Made by a program: the position numbers and the translations under genes. The notes beneath the pieces are model-generated. The model ran no database searches, was not told the origin of the DNA, and was given only the letters and a program-made list of their open reading frames with translations. This document shows, piece by piece, positions 53,868 through 63,100 of a DNA stretch of 64,000 bases. Within the stretch, counting starts at the first letter, position 1, and each line of letters opens with the position of its first letter. Origin of the DNA: Paraburkholderia largidicola. Its GTDB lineage: Bacteria; Pseudomonadota; Gammaproteobacteria; Burkholderiales; Burkholderiaceae. Location: assembly GCF_013426895.1 (NCBI RefSeq), contig NZ_AP023174.1, positions 124,001-188,000 of the forward strand, read 5' to 3'.

Positions 53868-55159
53868 AATTCCTTTACTCCGACACTCAGGATTACGTCG
53901 ATCCCGAGTACGACTTTATTAACGACCGCAACGCGCCCGGCCGTCGCCGCTACTGGGACGACATGTACGCGCACGAGTTGATGACTCCAGCCCCTTACGA
54001 TGGCCTTCTTGTATCGATGAGCGCGGTTCGCCAAGCGGCTGGCGTTCCAAAATCCAAGGTTCGTTATTCGACTGCTGAGGAGCAACGCATGTTGCGCGAT
54101 GGCGTGCGTAAGTTCCTTCGCTATGGTGGGGCGCCATTCAAGGATGCAATGGTGATGGGCGACTGTGGCGCGTTTGCGTACGCTGACAACCAGACTCCTG
54201 CGTACCCTCCAAATGAAGTAGTCGAGTTCTATCTCGACGCAGGCTTTACACATGGGGTTTCCCCCGACCACATCATCTTTGATTGCCTGACCGATAATCC
54301 GCCCGCCAGCGACATTGACGGGAGCATCGTCGAGCGGTATGAAATCACGCTTGCCAACGCGCAGGAGTTCATCAAACTCACAGCGTCGGAAGGGCATGCG
54401 TTCGAACCGCTTGGTGCTGTTCAAGGGTGGTCGCCCCGAAGCATGGCTGCGGCGGCGGTGGAGTTGGAGAAGATGGGATACCGCTACCTCGGCATCGGAG
54501 GTCTCGTTCCGCTTAAGGTCGATGTTATCAAACAGGTGCTGCATGCCTTACGAAGCGCGATCAAGCCAGAAACGAAGATTCATCTTCTCGGGTTCGCCAA
54601 GGCAGACACAATTCACGAGTTTACAAACTTCGGGATCACCAGTTTCGATTCGACTTCGCCTCTCATTCGTGCGTTCAAGGACGCAAAAGCTAATTACTAC
54701 ATCGACTCGCCGAAAGGCGGCTTGGATTACTACGCCGCCATTCGCATTCCGCAGGCCATTGAAAACGCTCGACTGATGCAAGGCATCAAGCGTGGCGTTC
54801 TCAGTTCAGAGGACTTGCAGCGTCGAGAGGAAAAGGCGCTCACCACGCTGCGTCGGTTTGACAGAGGTGGAGTTAAGGTGAAGGAAGCGCTCGACGCGGT
54901 GATGGACTATCAACAATTCCTCACACTCGCGGACAGTGTCTCACCCGAGGCTCACTACAAAGATCTGATGAAGATGCGAGCGTTGATTCAACGCACGCTG
55001 GAAGACGCGCCTTGGAAGCGTTGCAACTGTTCCATTTGCAACAAGGCTGGCGTCGAGGTCATTATTTTCCGTTCGAGCAATCGAAACAAGCGCCGTGGGT
55101 TTCACAATCTGGGCGTTTATCACAAGCACGTACAACGTACCCTGGAGAAGCACCGGTGA
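53864..55159 (+). CDS. dpdA: DpdA, DNA 7-deazaguanine (tRNA-guanine transglycosylase-like) transglycosylase
   Basis: A 431-residue enzyme that exchanges guanine for preQ0 in DNA. It has the TGT barrel: VMGDCGAFAY with Asp100 (base-binding, as DSGGFQ in TGT), AVQGWSPRSM, RYLGIGGLVPLK, and FDSTSP with Asp262 as the likely nucleophile. A zinc site CxCxxC (387, 389, 392) with His414 closes the C-terminus, as in TGT. It differs from TGT in lacking tRNA-specific parts, and the genomic setting is DNA modification. It overlaps both neighbours by four bases, so translation of dpdB-dpdA-dpdB is coupled. Confidence 0.93.
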   Translation: MKFLYSDTQDYVDPEYDFINDRNAPGRRRYWDDMYAHELMTPAPYDGLLVSMSAVRQAAGVPKSKVRYSTAEEQRMLRDGVRKFLRYGGAPFKDAMVMGDCGAFAYADNQTPAYPPNEVVEFYLDAGFTHGVSPDHIIFDCLTDNPPASDIDGSIVERYEITLANAQEFIKLTASEGHAFEPLGAVQGWSPRSMAAAAVELEKMGYRYLGIGGLVPLKVDVIKQVLHALRSAIKPETKIHLLGFAKADTIHEFTNFGITSFDSTSPLIRAFKDAKANYYIDSPKGGLDYYAAIRIPQAIENARLMQGIKRGVLSSEDLQRREEKALTTLRRFDRGGVKVKEALDAVMDYQQFLTLADSVSPEAHYKDLMKMRALIQRTLEDAPWKRCNCSICNKAGVEVIIFRSSNRNKRRGFHNLGVYHKHVQRTLEKHR

Positions 55160-56232
55160 GCGTCCATCGATTCAAGGCCATTCGCGCGTCGCAAGCCGCG
55201 GAACATGATGTATTCACTTTTGCAGCCACGCCCGAGCAGATATTGGCGTTCTCGGAAATCGAGCGCGTCGGACGTGAGGAGAGTGGAGAATTGCGCGGCT
55301 TCCAGAGACACCAAATAGCCTCGCACATTAAGGAGATCCGCGATTATCTGCGACGCGAAGATGCACTTCTGCCAAACGCGCTGATTGTCGCGTTCATCGG
55401 TGGCGTCAAGGTCAAGGACAGGAGCGATGGCGTGGTGGACATCGAGATTAAAGCGACCGACAGCAAACCGGGCTTCGTGGTGGACGGCCAGCAGCGCCTG
55501 AGCGCGCTAGCGGGCATCACGAAGCCGGGGTTTCAGGTCTTCGTGTCTGCGCTCATCTGCAAGGACTACAATGAACTGCGTCAGCAGTTCGTGTTGATCA
55601 ACAATACGCGGCCTTTACCCAAGACGCTGATCTACGAACTGCTACCAAACGTGGAAGGTCTACCTGAACGATTCACCGCTCGCAAATTTGCTGCACGCAT
55701 CGTCGACCGACTGAATTTTTCGCGTAACTCGGCGCTTCGTGGAGAGATACGTCAGCACACCAATCCCAAGGGGGTGCTGAGCGATACGGCCATGCAGAAA
55801 GTCGTTATGAACTCGGCGTCGGACGGCGCCATTCGCGAGTTCATCAAAGATGGCGACTTCGAGAACCGCGCGTACGATTTCGTGAATGCGTTCTTTGGGG
55901 CAGTTACCGAGGTATTCGGCAGCGAATGGATTGGCATGAGTCCGAAGACATCGCGTTTGCGACACGGAGCCGGGCTAGTGGCGATGGGCTTCGTGATGGA
56001 GTTTCTTTACTCCAGTGAAGGAGCAACCACGCAGACAGAGTTCGAACATGGTCTTGAGCTGCTAAAGGAATACACAGCGTGGACTAGCGGCCAGTGGCGC
56101 CTCGCGCCAAACGATGAACGTCCCTGGAACGGCATTCAGAACACTCCAAGCGATATTGACTTGCTTACCAACTATCTCGTCCGGTCGATGAAGCGAGCGC
56201 TTCGTCAACACCGTCTGGTTGCGAACTCTTAG
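55156..56232 (+). CDS. DpdB-like DGQQR protein, second copy
   Basis: A 358-residue protein. GTG at 55156 is chosen because it overlaps the dpdA TGA in GTGA and because the family begins here ([20 protein letters not shown]). [45 protein letters not shown] (DGQQR at 110-114), [20 protein letters not shown] and [16 protein letters not shown] parallel the first copy. Both flank dpdA, so they may form a mixed complex with it. It is slightly shorter than the first copy because it lacks part of the loop before DGQQR. Confidence 0.8.
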   Translation: MSVHRFKAIRASQAAEHDVFTFAATPEQILAFSEIERVGREESGELRGFQRHQIASHIKEIRDYLRREDALLPNALIVAFIGGVKVKDRSDGVVDIEIKATDSKPGFVVDGQQRLSALAGITKPGFQVFVSALICKDYNELRQQFVLINNTRPLPKTLIYELLPNVEGLPERFTARKFAARIVDRLNFSRNSALRGEIRQHTNPKGVLSDTAMQKVVMNSASDGAIREFIKDGDFENRAYDFVNAFFGAVTEVFGSEWIGMSPKTSRLRHGAGLVAMGFVMEFLYSSEGATTQTEFEHGLELLKEYTAWTSGQWRLAPNDERPWNGIQNTPSDIDLLTNYLVRSMKRALRQHRLVANS

Positions 56233-56248
56233 TCATTTGAGGTTGATC

Positions 56249-56950
56249 ATGAAAACGCGCGCCATCGTTCTCTTCTCAGGTGGGCAAGACTCCACAACGT
56301 GCCTGGCATGGGCGCTCGAGCGATATGAGTACGTTGAGACGGTGGGGTTTGACTACGGGCAACGGCACGCCGTCGAACTGGAGTGCCGCGTGAACGTGCT
56401 GCGCAGGCTCCGTGAGGACTTTCCCGCTTGGGGTGCGAAACTTGGCGATGATCACATGCTTGATCTCTCGATCCTCGGCCAGATCAGTGATACCGCGCTG
56501 ACTCAGGGCAAGGCGATCGAAATGCAAGCGAGCGGTCTGCCGAACACGTTCGTACCGGGACGCAATCTGCTGTTTTTCACGCTGGCAGGCGCTCTCGCTT
56601 ATCGCCGTGGTGTGCAGTTGCTGGTAGGCGGCATGTGCGAGACAGACTACTCAGGCTACCCGGATTGCCGTGACAGCACGCTGAAAGCCTTGCAGGTCGC
56701 AATCGCGTTGGGAATGGATCAGCCGCTGGTGATTGAAACGCCGCTTATGTGGATCGATAAGGCCGATACCTGGCGCATGGCGGATACCCTCGGAGGCGCT
56801 GCGTTCGTAGACCTGATCCGCACCGAAACGCACACGTGCTACGTCGGAGATCGAAACGAGCAGCATGATTGGGGCTATGGTTGCGGCGAATGTCCGGCGT
56901 GCGAACTGCGGCAGAAAGGCTTCGAGTCGTTTCGGGAAGTAGCTGTATGA
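56249..56950 (+). CDS. queC: 7-cyano-7-deazaguanine (preQ0) synthase QueC
   Basis: A 233-residue enzyme that converts 7-carboxy-7-deazaguanine to preQ0 with ATP and ammonia. The PP-loop is [16 protein letters not shown] (SGGQDSTT at 10-17); [18 protein letters not shown] and [14 protein letters not shown] are QueC motifs, and the C-terminal [14 protein letters not shown] gives zinc cysteines with TCYVG. ATG at 56249 follows GAGGTTG. In this operon it supplies the substrate of DpdA. A second chromosomal queC for tRNA queuosine may exist elsewhere. Confidence 0.96.
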   Translation: MKTRAIVLFSGGQDSTTCLAWALERYEYVETVGFDYGQRHAVELECRVNVLRRLREDFPAWGAKLGDDHMLDLSILGQISDTALTQGKAIEMQASGLPNTFVPGRNLLFFTLAGALAYRRGVQLLVGGMCETDYSGYPDCRDSTLKALQVAIALGMDQPLVIETPLMWIDKADTWRMADTLGGAAFVDLIRTETHTCYVGDRNEQHDWGYGCGECPACELRQKGFESFREVAV

Positions 56951-56979
56951 CGCGCGGTGTTATGAGGGAGGAGTAGGAA

Positions 56980-57399
56980 GTGGCACCGGACCAGATGAAC
57001 TACGAACTCAGCCAGAAGTTCTATTTCGAGGCGGCGCACACGCTGCACCGGGAGATCGACGCCGAGGGCAGTCGTCGCGTTCACGGGCACACGTATCACG
57101 CACAGATTTTCGTGCGTGGCCGGCCGGACCCTACCACACGCATGGTGGTCGACCTCGGTCTGCTACGCAGAGAGATCGAACGTGTTCGCGACCAACTCGA
57201 CCACCGTTTTCTCGATGAAGTACCCGGCCTCGGCGCGGCAACCCTAGAAGGCTTATGCGCTTACATCTACCGCAACCTTTCGTGCGCGCTGCCGAACATC
57301 TCTAGGGTTCGGGTGGAGCGACCTGCAAGCGGAGACTGCTGCGATCTTGACTTGGCGATGGCGATGGCGATGCACGCTCGGGAAGAAGCGCGCATCTGA
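56980..57399 (+). CDS. queD: 6-carboxytetrahydropterin synthase QueD-like, catalytic cysteine replaced
   Basis: A 139-residue PTPS-fold enzyme making 6-carboxytetrahydropterin from dihydroneopterin triphosphate, an early step to preQ0. Zinc histidines are present: FEAAHTL and VHGHTYH. The usual QueD cysteine four residues before HGH is Ser here (GSRRVHGH). The C-terminal VRVERPASGDCC is typical. GTG at 56980 lies after GGGAGGAG; ATG at 56995 is in frame. QueE and FolE are not in the window and would be needed from elsewhere. Confidence 0.88.
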   Translation: MAPDQMNYELSQKFYFEAAHTLHREIDAEGSRRVHGHTYHAQIFVRGRPDPTTRMVVDLGLLRREIERVRDQLDHRFLDEVPGLGAATLEGLCAYIYRNLSCALPNISRVRVERPASGDCCDLDLAMAMAMHAREEARI

Positions 57400-57411
57400 C
57401 ACAGGCGACGC

Positions 57412-59646
57412 TTACCCCGCCGCTTGAATCTGCTTTATCACCGTCTCGACGATACGCGTCGTGCCCGTGCCCTGAACATGGCACAGGGCGTCCGGCGTAC
57501 GCAGCGCGTCCTTGATACAGAAAAATGCCTGATGCGTGGCCACACTCGACACGAAAAACACGAAGTCGGCGTGGCGCGTACTTTGACGTAGGCGCGGCGT
57601 GCACTCCGTATCACAATTCGTCGTGACCTTGAGTTTGGGACTCAAGGTCTTGAGCATATCCATTGCGCGTTGGGTTGCCTGGCTATCCAAACTATAGATC
57701 ATCACGCGCGCTTCGGAATCGGTAGTTTCCGGCTCAACAGACCTCACCACCTCTTGCGACGGCAGCGTGAAGGGAATCGAGTTCTCATTAGCCAGAAGGC
57801 GCAAGAGGGCTTTTTGCGCATCAGCGAGGCGGGCTAAGAATTCGCTGCCCGCACTCAAAATGGCGACTAGCAACTGGTTGCGCGCCTGATCGTCGCGCGA
57901 GGGCGACATTGCCAGTGAATCGGCGAGATCGAGCGCCCAAGGCATCGAGTGAGGAGAGCGCACGACGTCGAACATTTTCTTCAGACGTTCCATCAGATGT
58001 CTGTACTGCTCGGGCGTCGGGCCGGCCCGCACGACGTGCAGCGCCGCCTGCTTGATTAGCTCCAGTTCGCTTTCGCCGTAGCGGTCGCGCACCCATATGG
58101 TGTCGAGCAGTTGGTCATACAGAGGAATGAACGGCACATGCGGCCGAGTCCGCTCGACGATCCAGTCAAACCAGACTGGCAGAAGCGCGTCGAAGGTGCC
58201 GGAGTTGCTCAGCACTTCGTCTTCCATACTTTGCAATAGACGCTGTTGCATGGCGTCGTCGATCTTGATGAGCGCGTCGGCGTTGGCAAGTTCGCGCCAG
58301 AACTCCACCACGTTGTCCGCCGCGGCCGGCTCGCTCTCGACCTCGTCCAGCAACTGCGCCTTCAGGTCTTGCGGGGGGAAAGTCTCGGCTAGTCGAGTGA
58401 CATCGCCGAGCAGGCGCGTGCGGTTTTTCTGAACCTCGGCTGCTACCGCCGGGTCGCTCGCCTCCAAACGTGCGATGGTCAGCACGGCGCGTTCGGGATC
58501 GTCAATTTCCTTAGAGCAACGGAGCAGCGCAATCAGCACATCTACGCTATCTTCGAGCGACGACAGCAGATCGTAGGCCTGTTCGTAGCGTTCAAGGTTC
58601 ATGTCCTCGCACGCTACATCAAAGCCGTTCCGCGGCGTAAGCGCTTCGATCAACTTGACGATACCCGCCGTGGCTGGGCCGAAGGCGTGGTCACCGAGTT
58701 CGGCAAACCATTGAGTGCAGAGATCGACGGCGGGCTGGGTCTGCGACAACTCGTGCAGCACGAACGACTTCAGCGCGGCGGGGCGACGCGAGCGTCCCAG
58801 CGAACGCAGCAGATGGCCGGCGGCCGGGCGAACCTGCGTTTCGAAGGCCTTCTTCAGTCGCTCAGGATCACCGGACGCCTCGTGCGGACGGATCCAAGTT
58901 TCGTACAGCGCTTCCCAAATGTCACCGAAGGTTTCCGGCGGCAGTCGCAACTTGAGCAGGTGCGAAAAGTTTTCGTGGTCGAGGATCTCGTCCCATCGGC
59001 CGAACGACGCCGCGATGCGAATGTCCAGGAATGCGCGGTTCTCGGCGCTCAGACCGTGCTGTTCGCGCAAAGCCGCGACGGCGGCGCTGGCTTCGGCCTC
59101 GTTCTTCGCGAGCAAGGCCCAGTCGAGCGCCGCGCGCAGCTGCGCGAACGTCCGGTGCTCTAGCTTCCGGCGCTTCGGCTTGCGCTGCAACAGCTCCCAA
59201 TACACGCACCACTGCTCGACGATATGCATGTCGAACTTCGGTCGGTTCGCGGTGAAGCGCACCGCATGGAAACCGTGCTTTGTGAACAGATCGTCTGCAT
59301 TCTTAGGGGGGACCGTCGAAATGTCGAAATCTGCGAAGCCTGGGCCGACGAATGCATCGAGATCGGCGCGGACTGCGCGCTCGCCCTGCTTGTCGCGCGC
59401 GCATGCGTACCAGGTAACGCGTTCGTCCGCCGCGCTGCGGAACGGCAGCAGCATGGGCAGATCGGCTTCGCCCTTGCGTGTACGCTGGATCGCACTGACC
59501 AGCGCTTCGGGGACTTCATTGGTGTTGGGTTCGCCAGTATCATCGTGTCGTGCGGCCGGAAGCACGAACAGATTGGGCGCGGCGAAGAACGCATCGAGAC
59601 ATGCGGCCGCACTTTGCGCCAGCTGTAACTGATGCTCAGATGCCAT
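57412..59646 (-). CDS. Dpd restriction-module protein, DpdD-like
   Basis: A 744-residue soluble, mostly helical protein. Its last 100 residues (KLKVTTNCDTECTPRLRQS, then ADFVFFVSSVATHQAFFCIK and GTGTTRIVETVI) resemble a small Rossmann-like DUF2325 domain. No nuclease or ATPase motif is seen. Length, position between DpdK and the modification genes and co-transcription with DpdJ and DpdK make DpdD the best candidate; DpdH/I are less fitting in size. Its start overlaps dpdK by 11 bases; its stop faces queD with only 12 bases between. Confidence 0.6.
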   Translation of the reverse strand: MASEHQLQLAQSAAACLDAFFAAPNLFVLPAARHDDTGEPNTNEVPEALVSAIQRTRKGEADLPMLLPFRSAADERVTWYACARDKQGERAVRADLDAFVGPGFADFDISTVPPKNADDLFTKHGFHAVRFTANRPKFDMHIVEQWCVYWELLQRKPKRRKLEHRTFAQLRAALDWALLAKNEAEASAAVAALREQHGLSAENRAFLDIRIAASFGRWDEILDHENFSHLLKLRLPPETFGDIWEALYETWIRPHEASGDPERLKKAFETQVRPAAGHLLRSLGRSRRPAALKSFVLHELSQTQPAVDLCTQWFAELGDHAFGPATAGIVKLIEALTPRNGFDVACEDMNLERYEQAYDLLSSLEDSVDVLIALLRCSKEIDDPERAVLTIARLEASDPAVAAEVQKNRTRLLGDVTRLAETFPPQDLKAQLLDEVESEPAAADNVVEFWRELANADALIKIDDAMQQRLLQSMEDEVLSNSGTFDALLPVWFDWIVERTRPHVPFIPLYDQLLDTIWVRDRYGESELELIKQAALHVVRAGPTPEQYRHLMERLKKMFDVVRSPHSMPWALDLADSLAMSPSRDDQARNQLLVAILSAGSEFLARLADAQKALLRLLANENSIPFTLPSQEVVRSVEPETTDSEARVMIYSLDSQATQRAMDMLKTLSPKLKVTTNCDTECTPRLRQSTRHADFVFFVSSVATHQAFFCIKDALRTPDALCHVQGTGTTRIVETVIKQIQAAG

Positions 59647-60160
59647 GGTCTTGGAACTCCATCTTGGCCTGCGCTATACGCTCTCCATCGAATTCCAGCG
59701 TCACGTGTTCCTCGTTGAGCGAGATTCCGCGCTCCGTGAAGTTCATCGACCCAGCGATCAACACGTGGTCGGTAAGCAGGCTCTTGGTATGCAAGGTATT
59801 GCTTTCCTTCCAGTCGCACTTGTCCTGCAGTCCGGAATCCGCTAGCGCGCCAAAGAGGCGTTTTTCGAACGGCTTGTTGTGATTTTCTGCGCGGACCCGG
59901 ATCACGAGCCGCGTGTCATTGGAAGCAATTGCCACCAGAACGTCGACCAAGCGAATCTCGCGCCTGCTCCATTCGGGATTGAGACCGCTGAAACTGCCTA
60001 TGCTGTTATCGAAGATGACAATATTGCTGATCCACGGCGCTAGCAGATGAACCGTTTTGCTCGGCGCCAGCAGCTCCTTGGCGAAGACGGCCGCCAAGGC
60101 ATTGCGCGCGGCTTCCGGTGCAGACGTGGCCGACTTGAAAATGCTTCGGGAGGTACTCAT
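59636..60160 (-). CDS. dpdK: DpdK, phospholipase D-like nuclease
   Basis: A 174-residue protein with one PLD/HKD site: LHTKSLLTDHVLIAGSMNFT (His124, Lys126, Asp131, Asn140). A single site implies a dimer, like the BfiI and Nuc nucleases. In Dpd islands the PLD-like DpdK is the probable cutter of unmodified DNA. Its start overlaps the dpdJ stop by four bases. Confidence 0.85.
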   Translation of the reverse strand: MSTSRSIFKSATSAPEAARNALAAVFAKELLAPSKTVHLLAPWISNIVIFDNSIGSFSGLNPEWSRREIRLVDVLVAIASNDTRLVIRVRAENHNKPFEKRLFGALADSGLQDKCDWKESNTLHTKSLLTDHVLIAGSMNFTERGISLNEEHVTLEFDGERIAQAKMEFQDHGI

Positions 60161-63100
60161 GCGGATTCCGGAATCGAGAAGTGGAGCTCGATCGTGTCGT
60201 CGCGCCGCCTGACCGAAGACAGCGTCGCGAAAACGTTCAGATAATCGAAGTGGATTGGCTCGACAGTCAGCGTGCGAATGATCGTCGGGACGAGTTCATG
60301 CGCCTGGTCAGCCACCACCGCAAATACTGCTTCAGAGCGAGCGATCAGTTGCTCGCGCGCGTTCTCCAGCCAACCCGGCTGGCTCGGATCGATCGGCGCT
60401 TGGCGTTGCGTCAGCCATTGTCCGAGCAGCAGACGCTCAGTCGCGATATTTGGCACGAATCGATTCGAGAGCGGCAAATTTACCGCGCGCAGTGCGTGGC
60501 CTTGCGGCCACAACAGACCCATCAACACACCGAAGCGCCAGCTTTCGCGGTCGCTCATGGGCAAGACAAGGCCAGAGGACACAAAGGCGGCGTCCAAGCG
60601 CGTGTCGCTGCTGTAGACCGCGCACATCACCCGAACATCGATCTCGATGCCGTGCAGGTGTTCGAGTCGTATCCAGTGATCATGAATCTCGGCAATCAGC
60701 CGGTCGATTTCCTCAGGGGATCCGGGCCTCAGCATGCGCAGACTCAGGGCCACCGCGTAGCCGTGGAATACGGCTTGTCCGCGTCGCACCAGGTCCGCGC
60801 GCAGACGGGCGAACTCTGCCTGCGCCGTGGTCGGACTGGTGGCATTACGCACGCGCATGACCGCATCGACGATTTCGGTTTTGCGATCGTTGCCGCCGAG
60901 CCATTCCACCAGCTGCTTTAACTGCGTGTTGGTCGACTCGAGATCACTGGCTTCTAGCGCGGCTTCGACGTGCCGGTAAAAACTGTCGGGACGCGAAGCG
61001 AGCAGTTCGACTACCTGTTCGATCATGCCATTTCCGCCGGGGCTGGTCTCCGAGATCCAGATTTCCGCTCGTTGTGGCGCAGTGCCGTCGAGGCGTATGC
61101 CGGGATCGATATCCACGATCAGTCCTTCCGGATCGACCTGCGGGCAGGCCTGCTGAATGGCCTCCAAGCAGGCGGCTCCGAGGGTGGCGCGCATGGTTCG
61201 GGCCAGCCACGTTTCCCATTCTGCGTCGATCGGCATGACGAGTACACGTGCCGCGTCCCGCACGGCGAGCCGCACGCTTTCGAGACCGAGCGCTTCAGTG
61301 AGCGCTTGCCTGAGGCGATCGGGACTTTCATCGCCAGGCTCTGTCTCGGGCATCTGGAACACCGTGGAGAGCACGCCCTGCAGCATCTCCATGCGCGCGC
61401 CGTTGGCGAGCTCGTTCAACGCGACCGTCAGTGACAATTTCTCCGTGGTGGCCACCAGAATGGCCGCAATCTGGAAAATCTGTGCAATCCAGCCCCGCAG
61501 AAACGGATTTGCTACGGTCTCGACGAAGCTCGGACAATGCTGCGCTTCCCAGTTGTAGCGTGCGGCACGGGCGGCGCGCACGCGTGCCTCATCCGACCAG
61601 TCGATGCTCTTGTGCAACTCGGCGGGTAGATTCAGCACGATCAGAAGCGCGTCCGCGTCGATCTCGAAGCCGACGCCGGAGGGCTTGCCCTCTTGTGTGA
61701 AGCGCCAGTCGACTGTCAGGCGGTGCGATGTGTTGCCGATCCGCATGCGCATATCCGCTCGCGATGCGATTGCGTATCGCCGGATCAGTGCGGCAGATTG
61801 CCCCGCGTGCGTATGCGCGACGAGTGAGCTGAAAAGGCGACTCACGCCGATATGCTCGGGCGGTCGGAATTCCGTGCCGTCGCGCGGCCCTTCGAGATGC
61901 GAGCTCCATTTGAGCTGCGCATTGGTTGTGTCGCTTATCTCGGGCAAGCCGGCGCTCCGTGCGGGCGCTGCCTGCAGGCGCGCGGTGCGGGGGCGAAAGG
62001 CTTGATACTCGACCACCTTGCGGCCTTCCATGCGATGGAACGGCCGCTCGCCCTGCATTTGATACCAGTCTCCGATATCCGCGTCTTGCTCGACGATCTC
62101 CTGATTCATGTCGAGGTAGCTTTTGAGCGTTTGCGCTGAAACACCCAGCCAAAGCGCGTGATCGTAACGACGCGAGACCTTGCCGGGCGCGAACTCGCCC
62201 AGTGCCTGCTGAACAGGCAGATAGTGGTCGTCCGCTGCCTCGCCAGGCAGGGCGAGGCGCATTTCGGGCAGGCTCAGATCATCGAACAGATTGGCTGGAA
62301 TGTAGTCGGGCAGGGGATGGCCCGCGCTGTAGTCGGGATGCGCCGAGTCCTTGCCCAGCCAGTTCATCTGCAGACGACGCATGGCAGTGGGCACCGCACC
62401 GAGCAGTAAAGGGCGCGGATGGTTCCACAGCAGCACATTTAAGTCTTCGCGCGGGATCGCAAGGCGTTTCTGCAGCGAAGCAGCAAGGCGCTCGCCCGCA
62501 TCCTGGCGGATTAGGACGTGTTTGAGAAGGTCGTGGAGACGCTTGTGAGCGAGACGCGTCTTCAACCAGTACCAGCCCGATGTTTCCAGGTTCTCGCCCC
62601 GATGCCAGCCTTTCGGCGCGAGTTGCTTCGCCTTGATCCGTAATGCGTTGTGCTGCGCGGAGATTTTCGCGGGCTGAGTGCTTTTGAGGACCTCCCTGAG
62701 CTCGCGAAGGTTATGCGGCTCCCAGTGTTTCAGCAGGGCTTCATCGGGCGGCCCTTTCATATCACGCCAGACGTAGATTCCGAGCGGGTCCGTGTGCGTC
62801 ATATCGCCGAGCTCATCGAGCAGCGCATAGACCGACTGCATGCGTTGCACGTAGCGATTCGAAAGCGGTAACTGACGCGCCGGCAGCTCGGGATCGAAAA
62901 GCGTATCGTAGGCCTGATATGCGAGACGGTCCCGGCCGTAGTCGGTCAGCACGATCATCGTCCACGGGCGCATGTGACGCGTGCGGCCCGCCCGTCCCTT
63001 GCGCTGCAGGAACGAGGCAATGTCGCGCGGCGCTTTATGTTGCACGACCACGCCGACGGCCGGATCGTCGAAGCCGACCTCAAGTGCAGCGGTAGCCACC

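Noticed and set aside
55012..55155. Upstream extension of the second DpdB-like protein to an ATG at 55012
   Set aside because: It would lie entirely within the dpdA zinc-site coding region; the GTG overlapping the dpdA stop fits the family start.
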